Of a stretch of 42,607 bases of DNA, positions 33,901 to 42,155 are shown piece by piece; position 1 is the first letter of the stretch, and every line of letters starts with the position of its first letter. Under the pieces are notes generated by a model, which saw nothing but the letters and a program-made list of their open reading frames with translations, had not been told where the DNA came from and did no database searches. Source of the DNA: an uncultured Bacteroides sp. (GTDB taxonomy: Bacteria; Bacteroidota; Bacteroidia; Bacteroidales; Bacteroidaceae); contig CALUFR010000018.1 of NCBI GenBank assembly GCA_944319875.1, forward strand, positions 1 to 42,607, given 5' to 3'. The position numbers were made by a program, and so were the translations under genes.

Positions 33901-35525
33901 TGACCGCAGACGGCTCCCTAAGCCAACAGGGAGACAAAGAAGTGCTGGACATCAACACAAGCATAACGGGGCTACCTCTGTCCATCGCCAACGCTTTCGT
34001 TCCCGACCAAATGGCCACGTTGAGCGGAAAAGCCAACGGAGACCTGGCTATCAGTGGTCCAATGGAAGAGCCTCAACTGGACGGCAGTCTGTCATTGGAC
34101 AGTGCGTCCGTATTCGTCAAGATGCTGGGGTCCCGCTACTGGCTGGACCGCCGACCCATCCGGTTTGACAACAACCGCCTGCAATTCGACAAATTCTCCA
34201 TCTACACCACAAGTTCCAACCCGTTTGCCATAGACGGTTACGTAGATTTCCGCAATATGGAACGCCCCACCGCCAACCTGACCCTTCAGGCACTCAACTA
34301 CACCCTGCTCAACGCCAAACGGACACGGGAAAGTCAGGTTTACGGCAAGGTGTTGGTAGACTTGCTGGGAACGGTACAGGGTCCGCTCGATGCCCTGAGA
34401 ATGCGTGGCAACATGAATCTGCTTGGTTCGACAGACGTCACCTACGTATTGACTGATTCGCCCCTGGCAGTGGAAGATCGTCTGGACGGACTTGTTTCCT
34501 TCGTGTCATTCAACGATACAACGGCGACCGGCACAGTCCAAGCAGGTAATGTGCCTTTGGGAGGGCTGGACATGTTGTTGTCCGTCCATATTGATGATGC
34601 CGTGCGTTTGCGTGCCGACCTCAGTCCGGACCGGAGCCAGTTCATCGAGTTGGAAGGAGGAGGTGACTTGTCTTTGCAACTGACCCCGCAAGGGGACATG
34701 AGCCTCACCGGGCGTTATACGTTCAGTGGCGGAATCATGAAGTTCTCATTGCCGGTTATCCCCTTGAAAGAATTCCAGATAGTCAACGGCAGTTACGTAG
34801 ACTGGCGCGGAGATATCATGAATCCCACGTTGAGCCTGAAAGCGCAGGAGCGTATGCGGGCATCCGTTTCCGAAGGCGATGACGGGAGCGGTTCGCGCAT
34901 GGTGAATTTTGATGTGTCAATCGCTTTGAGCGGAAGGTTGGAAAGTCCGGAACTGATATTTGACATTGCAGCTCCAGAGGACGCCACAGTAGAAAACCAG
35001 CTTCAGGCCATGGGGGCTGAAGAACGAAGCAAGCAGGCCATTACCATGATGGCTACCGGCATCTATCTGAACAATAGCGGAAAAGGAGGCGGACTGACCA
35101 TGGGCAGCGCATTAAACAGTGTGCTGCAAAGCCAGATTAACGCATTGGCAGGAGGCGTAAAAGGCGCAAGTATCAGTGTCGGCATCGAAGACCGTACTTC
35201 AGCCGAGACGGGTGACAAACAAACGGATTACAGCTTCCGGTATGCGCAGCGGCTTTTCAATGACCGGGTACAGATTATCATTGGCGGAAAGGTTTCTACC
35301 GGTGCCAATGCGACCAATGACGTGGAGTCGTTTATCGATAATGTATCGGTTGAATACAGACTTGACGCTTCGGGGACACGCTACATCCGCGCTTTCCACA
35401 ATAAGAATTACGAAAGCGTGCTTGATGGCGAGATTACAGAAACGGGGGTCGGTCTTGTGCTTCGCCGCAAGATGGACAAGTTGAGTGAATTGTTTATATT
35501 CCGTAAGAGACGAGAAGGGGAATGA
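30948..35525 (+). CDS. tamB: TamB (translocation and assembly module inner-membrane protein, DUF490)
   Basis: A 1525-residue AsmA/TamB-like protein starting at a GTG codon (MTSEKSIED). One membrane anchor is at about residues 25-50 (LWVMLTPIALFILLMVLLYI). A very long beta-taco region follows, rich in alternating Leu/Ser/Asp strands, and the TamB C-terminal domain covers about 1150-1500, with GRYTFSGGIMKFSLPVIPLKEFQIVNGSYVDWRGD. TamB spans the periplasm and is thought to move lipids or help assemble outer-membrane proteins with its partner. The gene overlaps the next one by 4 bp (ATGA). Length is near that of Bacteroidetes TamB. No other ATG gives a better start within the first few codons before the anchor. 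Confidence 0.9.
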   Translation: MTSEKSIEDTAKKEKKPGKWLRAMLWVMLTPIALFILLMVLLYIPPVQNLLRKQATTLASEATGMHITVERIGLRFPLNLLVQGVRVLLPADSLHTGDIHPDTLLNLNSLDVRIQAWPLLQGKVEINNITLTDVTVNSSDLLEGMRIKGHLGRFFLRSHGIDLPAEEVILNDVELENSQIQVLLTDTLASEPEDTTSTPIKWKVLLQNLHLKNIAASLAMPQDTMTLSASITELGIIHAEADLGKQLYGWRRFLLSGASLRYDTGIREVAKGFDASHIALRDIRIGIDSVLYHGRNLNAIIREGSMNERSGLSLSSLSGRICADSSLIRIPKLHLLTPHSEIKLGAQAYWKLIEKPTTSRLSAYIDAYVGKQDVMLFADGLTEKFKEAYPFRPLTIRAGTEGNLSQMQISRFMADLPGAFSLRGGGELWQVTDSLKRAASLDLEMQTQEIGFLTALADSTDDGSLTIPDSMNLTAHIGLEGSRLSTQLKLNEGKGLMALDASYDLTSEAYHADLSIDSLQLQHFLPKDSLYTLTMHAKAQGKGTDIQSPHTRADLTVRLDGLQYGHWHLSDIGLKASLKSALATAQLSSDNSLLRMNADAGIHLGRKYMDGHLRMDVADVGLHELGLISAPLTQPMAFNLEAEVRRDTVRMEMEAGDMNLWVRARGTVNHLMEQSNRFAEILMKQIEDRKLDHAALRRALPSAGMYIKAGRNNPANALLAQHHMGFNALRLSFGFTPKRGINGRASVEGLRTDSLQLDTLYLAIHQDTTRIRLQSGVINTPRNPQFAFRSTLTGEIRSEDAELTLDFEDDKGEKGILFGLNARPLSEGNGKGNGVLLNLIPEHPIIAYRRFSFADQANWIYLHKNMRVYANVDMDSDDGLCFKMLSNRKDTVSLQNINVELSRFRLEQLSRVIPYLPQISGLFSAEANYIQTEHSLQVAAEANVQSLTYENQPVGDIGLGATWLPSEDSTHYLSTYLLFNNQDVLTADGSLSQQGDKEVLDINTSITGLPLSIANAFVPDQMATLSGKANGDLAISGPMEEPQLDGSLSLDSASVFVKMLGSRYWLDRRPIRFDNNRLQFDKFSIYTTSSNPFAIDGYVDFRNMERPTANLTLQALNYTLLNAKRTRESQVYGKVLVDLLGTVQGPLDALRMRGNMNLLGSTDVTYVLTDSPLAVEDRLDGLVSFVSFNDTTATGTVQAGNVPLGGLDMLLSVHIDDAVRLRADLSPDRSQFIELEGGGDLSLQLTPQGDMSLTGRYTFSGGIMKFSLPVIPLKEFQIVNGSYVDWRGDIMNPTLSLKAQERMRASVSEGDDGSGSRMVNFDVSIALSGRLESPELIFDIAAPEDATVENQLQAMGAEERSKQAITMMATGIYLNNSGKGGGLTMGSALNSVLQSQINALAGGVKGASISVGIEDRTSAETGDKQTDYSFRYAQRLFNDRVQIIIGGKVSTGANATNDVESFIDNVSVEYRLDASGTRYIRAFHNKNYESVLDGEITETGVGLVLRRKMDKLSELFIFRKRREGE

Positions 35526-37885
35526 AGAAAGTACTGTTTCATATTATTTTGCTGTGTGTGTTGGCCGCCTGCTCAACCACCAAGAACTTGCCGGAAGGAG
35601 AAATCCTTTATACGGGGCAAAAGCCGATGGTAATCACCAATCCGGTTCCGACCTCCGTGGGTGAGACCGCCCTTGAAGAAGTGGAAGCGGCTCTGGCCAC
35701 CGCTCCTAATAATTCATTGTTGGGCAGTTCTACGGTGCGCATCCCCTTCCCTTTCGGTTTATGGGTCTATAATGGATTTGTGAAATATGAGAAAGGATTG
35801 GGTAAATGGATATTCAACCGTTTTGCCGCCAAGCCCGTATTGATGTCATCCGTCAATCCGGATATCCGCGTCAAGGCGGCCTCCAACCTCTTGCGTGACT
35901 ACGGCTATTTCAACGGCACAGTCAGTTATGAGACTTTCATCAATCCCAAAGACTCCTTGAAAGCCAAGTTGCAATATACGGTAGACATGCGCAACCCGTA
36001 CGTGATTGATACGGTAGAATACCTGGGATTCAGCCCCAATACGGAACGCATCATCAAGATGGGACGCCGCCGCTCGCTCATCCGTCCCGGCGAACAGTTC
36101 AACGTATTGGATTTGGATGGGGAGCGGACACGTATCAGTACCTTGCTGCGCAATGTAGGCCGGTATTATTTCCGTCCCGACTACCTGACCTACCAGGCAG
36201 ACACGACACAAGTACCAGGCGGACATGTCAGCATGCGTATGATGCCCGTGCCCGGTATGCCGGCTGTGGCCGAGAAGCCTTTCTATCTGGGACGGAAAAC
36301 GGTGCAATTGCTGGGTAAGAATGGAGAAGAACCCAACGACAGCCTGGACTATAAAGGCGTGCGCATCTATTATCATGACAAACTGCGTGTACGCCCCAAT
36401 ATGTTATACCGCTGGATAGACTATAAAGGCTACCGGCATAAACGGCAGGTGGAGGACAGTGCCGGCATCAGCCGTCAACGTTCGGCAGAAAATCTGTACA
36501 GCCTGTATCGCCAGACCCGTGTGCAGGAACGCCTGGCCAATGTAGGGATTTTCCGTTATACGGAGATGCAGTTCAATCCACGCGATACGGCTTTTGTGTC
36601 CGACACCCTTGATGTGAACATCCGCCTGGCTTTGGACAAGCCCTACGACGCGGAACTGGATTTCAACGTCAAGATGAAGAGCAATAACCAGGTAGGACCC
36701 GGTGCGGCCTTTACACTGACGAAACACAACGTATTCGGTGGTGGCGAGAGCTGGAATGTGGAGCTGAAAGGCTCGTATGAGTGGCAGACAGGAGGAGGAG
36801 GCTCTTCGAAGATGAACAGCTACGAATACGGCATCTCCACCTCACTCGTATTCCCACGCGTGGTATTCCCCCGCATGGGTGACCGCGAATATGACTTCCC
36901 CGCTACGACCACCTTCCGTCTCTATGCTGACCAAATGAACCGCGCCAAGTACTACAAGCTTCTGGCCTTCGGCGGCAACGCAACCTACGATTTCCAACCG
37001 AAATCCACGAGCAAACATAGCCTAACTCCCTTCCGCCTGACTTTCAACGTGCTGCGCGACCCTACCGAGGCCTTCCTTGACCTACAGGAAGAGAACCCCG
37101 CCCTTTACGTCAGCCTGCGCGACCAGTTCATTCCTGCCATGGAATACACCTATACGTATGATGACGCTCCGGTGCGCAGGAGACGCCGGGGTACTCACTG
37201 GTGGCAAACCACGCTAACCTCGGCTGGCAACCTGACCTCCTGCCTCTATCAGGTGCTGGGACAACCCTTCAGCAAACAAGACAAACGGCTTATGGGAGTA
37301 CCCTTCGCCCAGTTTGCCAAACTTAACACCGAATTCCGCTACAACTACCGCATCGACCGCAACCAGTCTGTAGCGGCACGCGTAGCGGCAGGCTGTGTCT
37401 GGTCTTACGGCAACATGCTCTCCGCCCCCTACACAGAGCAGTTCTACATCGGCGGTGCCAACAGCGTCCGTGCTTTCGCCGCCCGCAGCATCGGTCCCGG
37501 TGGATATGCCCCCGCCAACGAGGAGACCGACAAGTATGGCTTCATCAACCATGTGGGCGACATCCGCTTCGAAGCAAATGTGGAATACCGCTTCCGCATC
37601 ATCAGTGACCTGCACGGCGCTGTCTTCCTCGATGCCGGCAATGTCTGGCTACTCCGCGCTGACGAGGGACGCCCCGACGGCACTTTCTCGCTAAAGAAAT
37701 TTCCTGAACAGATAGCCCTGGGCACAGGGTTTGGTCTGCGCTATGACCTGGAGTTCCTCGTCTTCCGCCTCGACTGCGGTGTGGGCCTTCACGATCCGTC
37801 CAAGCTAAACCGCGGCGGATATTACAACATCGGCAAATTCAAGGATGGTCTGGCGCTGCATTTCGCCATCGGTTACCCGTTTTAG
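35522..37885 (+). CDS. tamL: TamL, lipoprotein variant of TamA (BamA/TamA family barrel)
   Basis: A 787-residue outer-membrane protein. The signal peptide ends VLAAC with Cys17, so it is lipidated, as in the Bacteroidetes TamL form of TamA. POTRA-like domains cover about 30-390. The Omp85 barrel is about 400-787 with the conserved GGANSVRAFAARSIGPG (VRGF/Y-like motif, here VRAF) and the C-terminal strand DGLALHFAIGYPF. It is translationally coupled to tamB. The pair forms an envelope-spanning assembly or lipid transport complex; TamL is reported essential in Flavobacterium. The Gly of the usual VRGF motif is Ala here, a common variation in this subgroup. Confidence 0.9.
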   Translation: MKKVLFHIILLCVLAACSTTKNLPEGEILYTGQKPMVITNPVPTSVGETALEEVEAALATAPNNSLLGSSTVRIPFPFGLWVYNGFVKYEKGLGKWIFNRFAAKPVLMSSVNPDIRVKAASNLLRDYGYFNGTVSYETFINPKDSLKAKLQYTVDMRNPYVIDTVEYLGFSPNTERIIKMGRRRSLIRPGEQFNVLDLDGERTRISTLLRNVGRYYFRPDYLTYQADTTQVPGGHVSMRMMPVPGMPAVAEKPFYLGRKTVQLLGKNGEEPNDSLDYKGVRIYYHDKLRVRPNMLYRWIDYKGYRHKRQVEDSAGISRQRSAENLYSLYRQTRVQERLANVGIFRYTEMQFNPRDTAFVSDTLDVNIRLALDKPYDAELDFNVKMKSNNQVGPGAAFTLTKHNVFGGGESWNVELKGSYEWQTGGGGSSKMNSYEYGISTSLVFPRVVFPRMGDREYDFPATTTFRLYADQMNRAKYYKLLAFGGNATYDFQPKSTSKHSLTPFRLTFNVLRDPTEAFLDLQEENPALYVSLRDQFIPAMEYTYTYDDAPVRRRRRGTHWWQTTLTSAGNLTSCLYQVLGQPFSKQDKRLMGVPFAQFAKLNTEFRYNYRIDRNQSVAARVAAGCVWSYGNMLSAPYTEQFYIGGANSVRAFAARSIGPGGYAPANEETDKYGFINHVGDIRFEANVEYRFRIISDLHGAVFLDAGNVWLLRADEGRPDGTFSLKKFPEQIALGTGFGLRYDLEFLVFRLDCGVGLHDPSKLNRGGYYNIGKFKDGLALHFAIGYPF

Positions 37886-38004
37886 AAGAAAATTGTACGA
37901 TATCGTGAAAGAATGTATCATTTTCTGCCTCATCCTGCCGTTTATTTCTTACATTTGTGGGTCAAAAACACAAAACATACGAACCATTAAATAATTAATT
38001 CATT

Positions 38005-38916
38005 ATGAAACCTACTCTTTTCTTACTGGCTGCCGGCATGGGCAGCCGCTATGGAGGCTTGAAACAATTGGACGGACTGGGTCCTAACGGTGAAACCATC
38101 ATGGATTATTCCATCTACGATGCCATCAAAGCCGGATTCGGCAAACTCGTTTTCGTGATCCGCAAGGACTTTGAACAGGACTTCCGCCAGAAAATCATTT
38201 CCAAGTATGAAGGCCATATCCCCTGCGAACTGGTATTCCAGTCGCTCGACGCCCTGCCCGAAGGCTTCACCTGCCCCGAAGGCCGCACGAAACCTTGGGG
38301 TACGAACCACGCTGTACTGATGGGTGCAAGCGTTATCAAAGAACCGTTTGCCGTCATCAACTGCGATGATTTCTACGGCCGTGACTCTTTCCAGGTGATG
38401 GGTAAGTTCTTGTCCGCCCTGCCCGAAGGCTCCAAGAACACGTATGCCATGGTCGGCTTCCGCGTAGGCAATACGCTGAGCGAGAGCGGCACCGTATCCC
38501 GCGGCATCTGCGGCACGAACGAACAGCACCTGCTGACCTCCGTCGTAGAGCGTACCAAGATACAGCGCATGGATGGCGAAGTGAAATATCTGGATGAGAA
38601 CGACCAATGGGTAGCCACACCGGACACGACTCCCGTCAGCATGAACTTCTGGGGCTTCACGCCGGACTACTTCGTCCACAGCCAAGAATATTTCAAGAAC
38701 TTCCTGGCAGACCCGAAAAACATGGAAAACCTGAAGAGCGAATTCTTCATCCCGCTACTGGTAGACAAACTCATCAACGACGGCACCGCCACGGTCGAGG
38801 TACTTGACACGACCAGCAAATGGTTCGGCGTCACCTATCCCGAAGACCGTCCGGACACGGTAGCCAAAATCAAGGCTTTGGTTGATGCCGGCGAATACCC
38901 GGAGAAGTTATTTTAA
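38005..38916 (+). CDS. NTP-transferase family sugar nucleotidyltransferase
   Basis: A 303-residue cytoplasmic enzyme with the nucleotidyltransferase motif LLAAGMGSRYGGLKQ at residues 7-21, the signature that binds NTP. An NCDDFYG motif carries the metal-binding Asp pair, and MNFWGFTPDYF lies in the sugar-binding half. It resembles glucose-1-phosphate uridylyl- or thymidylyltransferases but is shorter and of a Bacteroidetes type whose sugar is not fixed by sequence. A TACATTTG -7 element lies at 37950-37957. It is followed by a terminator-like hairpin at 38947-38979 and is probably a single-gene unit. Confidence 0.85.
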   Translation: MKPTLFLLAAGMGSRYGGLKQLDGLGPNGETIMDYSIYDAIKAGFGKLVFVIRKDFEQDFRQKIISKYEGHIPCELVFQSLDALPEGFTCPEGRTKPWGTNHAVLMGASVIKEPFAVINCDDFYGRDSFQVMGKFLSALPEGSKNTYAMVGFRVGNTLSESGTVSRGICGTNEQHLLTSVVERTKIQRMDGEVKYLDENDQWVATPDTTPVSMNFWGFTPDYFVHSQEYFKNFLADPKNMENLKSEFFIPLLVDKLINDGTATVEVLDTTSKWFGVTYPEDRPDTVAKIKALVDAGEYPEKLF

Positions 38917-38946
38917 ACCAAAAAGTTTATACGCTTAGATAGGCAG

Positions 38947-38990
38947 ACCGGGCAGGGCTTTCGAGAGCTTCTGTCCGGTTTGTCTTATTT
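38947..38990 (+). terminator. Terminator of the nucleotidyltransferase gene
   Basis: A 9-bp stem ACCGGGCAG/CTGTCCGGT with one G-T pair and an inner stem around TTCGAGAG, followed by TTGTCTTATTTG, about 30 bp after the stop codon. Confidence 0.7.
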
Positions 38991-39071
38991 GTATCATATA
39001 CGATTAATCATTACCTTTAAATAAAATAGGCTGCACCTCGGAATCGAAAACTTGAAAACTTTGTTTTCCGC

Positions 39072-39102
39072 TTTGCGCTTCTCTCGGTTTGCACTACCTT
39101 TG
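39072..39102 (+). promoter_or_regulatory. Promoter of the ABC-F gene
   Basis: TTTG (39072-39075) and TACCTTTG (39095-39102) with a 19-bp spacer match the Bacteroidetes consensus at both elements, 30 bp before the ATG at 39133. Confidence 0.8.
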
Positions 39103-39132
39103 CAGACTTAAACGAGAAAAAACATTGACCCC

Positions 39133-41082
39133 ATGATATCTGTAGAAGGACTGAAAGTGGAATTCAACGCCACACCTCTGTTTGAAGACGTTTCTTATGT
39201 GATAAACAAAAAAGACCGCATCGCCCTCGTGGGCAAGAACGGAGCGGGCAAGAGCACCATGCTCAAGATACTGGCGGGCTTGCAACAGCCTACGGCAGGT
39301 ACCGTCTCCGTGCCCCGTGACTGTACCATCGGCTACCTGCCCCAGGTGATGAAACTGGCAGACAGCCGCACGGTGATGGAGGAGACGGAACAGGCCTTCA
39401 GCCACATCCGCGAACTACAGGCCGACATCGAGCGCATGAACCGGGAGCTGGCCAACCGCACCGACTACGAGAGCGAGGACTACCAGAAGCTTATCGAACG
39501 CTTCACGCACGAGAACGACCGCTTCCTGATGATGGGCGGCACCAACTACCATGCCGAACTGGAGCGCACGCTGATGGGCCTGGGCTTCGTGCGAACGGAC
39601 TTCGACCGCCCCACGAGTGAGTTCTCCGGCGGATGGCGCATGCGCATCGAGCTGGCCAAGCTCCTGTTGCAACGCCCCGACGTCCTCCTGCTGGACGAGC
39701 CTACGAACCACCTCGACATTGAGAGCATCCAGTGGCTGGAACAATTCCTCGCCACGCGGGCCAATGCCGTGGTGCTGGTGAGCCACGACCGCGCCTTCCT
39801 GAACAACGTCACCACACGCACCATCGAAATCTCCTGCGGACACATCTATGATTATAAGGTGAAGTATGACGAGTTTGTCAAGCTTCGCAAGGAACGCCGC
39901 GAGCAACAGCTCCGGGCTTACGAGAACCAGCAGAAGCAGATAGAGGACACCGAAGCCTTCATCGAGCGTTTCCGCTACAAGGCGACCAAGGCCGTGCAGG
40001 TGCAGAGCCGCATCAAGCAGTTGGAGAAGCTGGAGCGGGTGGAAGTGGACGAAGAAGACACCTCCGCCCTGCGCCTGAAGTTCACGTGCAGCAGCCGAAG
40101 CGGCAATTACCCCGTCATCTGCGAGGACGTCCGCAAGGCATACGGCGACCACGTAGTGTTCCACGACGTGAACCTCACCATCAACCGGGGCGAGAAAGTG
40201 GCCTTCGTGGGCAAGAATGGCGAAGGAAAGTCCACCCTCGTGAAGTGCATCATGGGCGAGATAAGCGACTACACCGGACGCCTCACCCTGGGCCACAACG
40301 TGCAGATAGGCTACTTCGCCCAGAACCAGGCCCAACTGCTGGACGAGAGCCTCACGGTGTTCGACACCATCGATCGCGTGGCCGTGGGCGACGTCCGCCT
40401 GAAGATCCGCGATATATTGGGCGCCTTTATGTTTGGCGGAGAGGCCTCCGAGAAGAAGGTTAAGGTGCTGAGCGGAGGCGAGCGCACCCGCCTGGCGATG
40501 ATAAAGCTGCTGCTGGAGCCGGTGAACTTCCTCATCCTGGACGAACCGACCAACCACCTGGACATGCGTTCCAAGGACATCCTGAAGGAAGCCATCGCGG
40601 GCTTTGAAGGCACGGTCATCGTCGTGAGCCACGACCGCGATTTCCTCGACGGGCTGGTCACCAAGGTCTACGAGTTTGGCGGCGGGCTGGTCAAGGAACA
40701 CCTCGGCGGCATCTATGACTTCCTGCAAAAGAAGCAGATAGACAACCTGAACGAATTGCAGAAACCCTCTTCCCCGTCTGCCGCGACCTCCGCACCGGAC
40801 ACCGCGTCCAAGGAAGCTTCCGCCGCCCGCCTCTCCTACGAAGAGCAGAAGGAGCGCAACAAACGCCTGAAGAAGCTGGAGCGCCGCGTGGCCGACTGCG
40901 AAGCGGAAATCAACCAGACCGAAGCCGCCATCGCCATCCTGGAGCAGAAGCTGGCCACGCCCGAAGGAGCCTCGGACATGAGCCTCTACGAGCAGCACCG
41001 CAAACTGAAGGAGCAGCTGGACCGGGTGATGGACGAGTGGGAAGCCGCCGCCCTGGAGCTGGAGGCCGAGAAAGCCCGCTGA
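39133..41082 (+). CDS. ABC-F family ATPase (ribosome-associated)
   Basis: A 649-residue soluble protein with two ABC domains and no membrane part. Domain 1 has Walker A GKNGAGKST (36-44), signature EFSGGWRMR and Walker B LLLDEPTNH. The linker (about 240-310) is helical and charged, as in the P-site tRNA-interaction motif. Domain 2 has GKNGEGKST, LSGGERTRL and LILDEPTNH. A C-terminal coiled coil follows (about 570-645, KKLERRVADCEAEINQTEAA). ABC-F proteins act on ribosomes to adjust translation; some give antibiotic resistance, but this layout resembles the housekeeping Uup/YdiF group. The last four codons (EKAR) and stop are part of a 62-bp repeat that recurs at the end of the third downstream gene. 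Confidence 0.93.
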   Translation: MISVEGLKVEFNATPLFEDVSYVINKKDRIALVGKNGAGKSTMLKILAGLQQPTAGTVSVPRDCTIGYLPQVMKLADSRTVMEETEQAFSHIRELQADIERMNRELANRTDYESEDYQKLIERFTHENDRFLMMGGTNYHAELERTLMGLGFVRTDFDRPTSEFSGGWRMRIELAKLLLQRPDVLLLDEPTNHLDIESIQWLEQFLATRANAVVLVSHDRAFLNNVTTRTIEISCGHIYDYKVKYDEFVKLRKERREQQLRAYENQQKQIEDTEAFIERFRYKATKAVQVQSRIKQLEKLERVEVDEEDTSALRLKFTCSSRSGNYPVICEDVRKAYGDHVVFHDVNLTINRGEKVAFVGKNGEGKSTLVKCIMGEISDYTGRLTLGHNVQIGYFAQNQAQLLDESLTVFDTIDRVAVGDVRLKIRDILGAFMFGGEASEKKVKVLSGGERTRLAMIKLLLEPVNFLILDEPTNHLDMRSKDILKEAIAGFEGTVIVVSHDRDFLDGLVTKVYEFGGGLVKEHLGGIYDFLQKKQIDNLNELQKPSSPSAATSAPDTASKEASAARLSYEEQKERNKRLKKLERRVADCEAEINQTEAAIAILEQKLATPEGASDMSLYEQHRKLKEQLDRVMDEWEAAALELEAEKAR

Positions 41083-41129
41083 TAATCCGTCCCGCCCCTT
41101 GCATTTCCGATGTAAATCCCTATCTTTGT
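41068..41129 (+). repeat. 62-bp direct repeat, left copy (pairs with 42061-42122)
   Basis: The repeat runs from the last codons of the ABC-F gene (EKAR-stop) through a promoter, and matches 42061-42122 at 61 of 62 positions (only 41090 differs, T versus C). Both copies keep the same reading frame in their coding part. Confidence 0.92.
41098..41128 (+). promoter_or_regulatory. Promoter of the DUF3791/DUF3990 operon, within the left repeat
   Basis: CTTG (41098-41101) and TATCTTTG (41121-41128), spacer 19 bp. The identical promoter in the right repeat (42091-42121) stands before the antitoxin-like gene. Confidence 0.75.
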
Positions 41130-41165
41130 AGCACATCAATAAAATAAAAGAGAAAGGATGAAAGC

Positions 41166-41384
41166 ATGAATATGAATGTTGTGGATTTCGTCACCTTTTG
41201 CATTGGCAATCTGTCGCAACGTCTTGGGCTGTCCCAGCGCGATGTGTACAATCGACTGAAGACATCAGGTATATTGGCCGGATATATCGTATCTTCTTAT
41301 GACGTGTTGCATACGTTTGGCAAAGATTATCTGATGGACGACCTTATTGCCTATATGAAAGAGAAAGGAGCGTTGGAAGCATGA
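41166..41384 (+). CDS. DUF3791 domain protein, first copy
   Basis: A 72-residue protein whose pattern (VDFVTFCIGNLSQRLGLSQRDVYNRLKTSGILAGYIVSSYDVLHTFGKDYLMDDL, here quoted in part as LSQRDVYNRL and DYLMDDLIAYMK) fits the DUF3791 family as I know it. These small helical proteins are usually encoded beside DUF3990. Its stop overlaps the next ATG (ATGA), so translation is coupled. A role as antitoxin or partner of the DUF3990 protein is suggested by the arrangement but is not shown by sequence. Confidence 0.75.
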   Translation: MNMNVVDFVTFCIGNLSQRLGLSQRDVYNRLKTSGILAGYIVSSYDVLHTFGKDYLMDDLIAYMKEKGALEA

Positions 41385-41851
41385 AGGTTTATCATTCTTC
41401 GCCTGTGGAGGTCAAAAAGCCCGATACCCGTCATTCACGCGCTTACCTTGACTTCGGTCCCGGTTTTTATGTGACCACGCTGAAAGAACAGGCCGAGAAG
41501 TACGCCGGGCGTTTCCTGCGCCGCGGCAGCAATGCGTGGCTCAATGTCTATGACTTCCGTTACGATGAAGCATCATGGAATGTCCTTCGCTTCGAGCGGT
41601 ACGACAAGCAGTGGCTTGACTACGTCTTAAAGTGCAGGCAGGGGGAACCTGTCCCGGAATACGACCTGGTAATCGGAGGTATTGCCGATGACAAGGTGTT
41701 CCGCACGCTCGACCTCTATTTTGCAGGTGACATCACAGAGACAGAAGCCTTAAGCCGTTTAGTCTACGAGCGTCCCAATATGCAGTTGTGCATTCGCTCG
41801 GAACAGATGCTGGAACGATGTTTAACTTTTATAGAAAGCGTGAAATTATGA
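41381..41851 (+). CDS. DUF3990 protein, ADP-ribosyltransferase-like, candidate toxin
   Basis: A 156-residue protein matching the DUF3990 family: it opens VYHSSPVEVKKPD, then FGPGFYVTTLKEQAEKYA, and contains YDLVIGGIADDKVFRTL and the Q-rich end LCIRSEQMLERCL. The HSS/YVTT/(Q/E)xE pattern is what ADP-ribosyltransferase-fold proteins such as PARP-like toxins show, with the glutamate before MLERC as the candidate catalytic residue. Flanked on both sides by DUF3791 genes with ATGA overlaps, so it is the centre of a three-gene unit. The toxin role is inference from family associations. Target unknown. Confidence 0.75.
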   Translation: MKVYHSSPVEVKKPDTRHSRAYLDFGPGFYVTTLKEQAEKYAGRFLRRGSNAWLNVYDFRYDEASWNVLRFERYDKQWLDYVLKCRQGEPVPEYDLVIGGIADDKVFRTLDLYFAGDITETEALSRLVYERPNMQLCIRSEQMLERCLTFIESVKL

Positions 41852-42075
41852 ACGATGCAGCCAAACGTACCCTGCTGGACGCCAAGTATGCGCGGATTAT
41901 CCAAGCGATGAGCGAAATGCACGCACTTTCCCTGAGCGAAGCAATGGATATATTCTATTCCTCGGACACGGCACAGCTGATAGAGGAAGGGGTTGCCGAC
42001 CTGCATTGCCGGAGCGACCGCTACCTGGCGGAAGAAATCTGGAGGGAGCACGAGGGGCGTGAGAAAGCCCGCTGA
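41848..42075 (+). CDS. DUF3791 domain protein, second copy
   Basis: A 75-residue protein starting MNDAAKRTLLDAK at the ATG overlapping the stop of the DUF3990 gene. It is related in pattern to DUF3791 (YARIIQAMSEMHALSLSEAMDIFYSSDTAQL), with the ending LHCRSDRYLAEEIW. Its final residues EKAR and stop come from the 62-bp repeat shared with the ABC-F gene end, so its original C-terminus may have been replaced when the cassette arrived. An ATG at 41788 in the same frame would overlap the DUF3990 gene by 64 bp and is less likely. Confidence 0.7.
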   Translation: MNDAAKRTLLDAKYARIIQAMSEMHALSLSEAMDIFYSSDTAQLIEEGVADLHCRSDRYLAEEIWREHEGREKAR

Positions 42076-42122
42076 TAATCCGCCCCGCCCCTTGCATTTC
42101 CGATGTAAATCCCTATCTTTGT
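42061..42122 (+). repeat. 62-bp direct repeat, right copy (pairs with 41068-41129)
   Basis: It ends the second DUF3791 gene and carries the promoter of the following gene. Recombination between the two copies would remove 993 bp, exactly the three-gene cassette plus one repeat. Confidence 0.92.
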
Positions 42123-42155
42123 GGGCAGTTATCAACACGAAAGGAGAAACCGATT

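Noticed and set aside
39415-41139. 574-codon minus-strand frame opposite the ABC-F gene
   Set aside because: Antisense shadow of a gene with both ABC domains complete.
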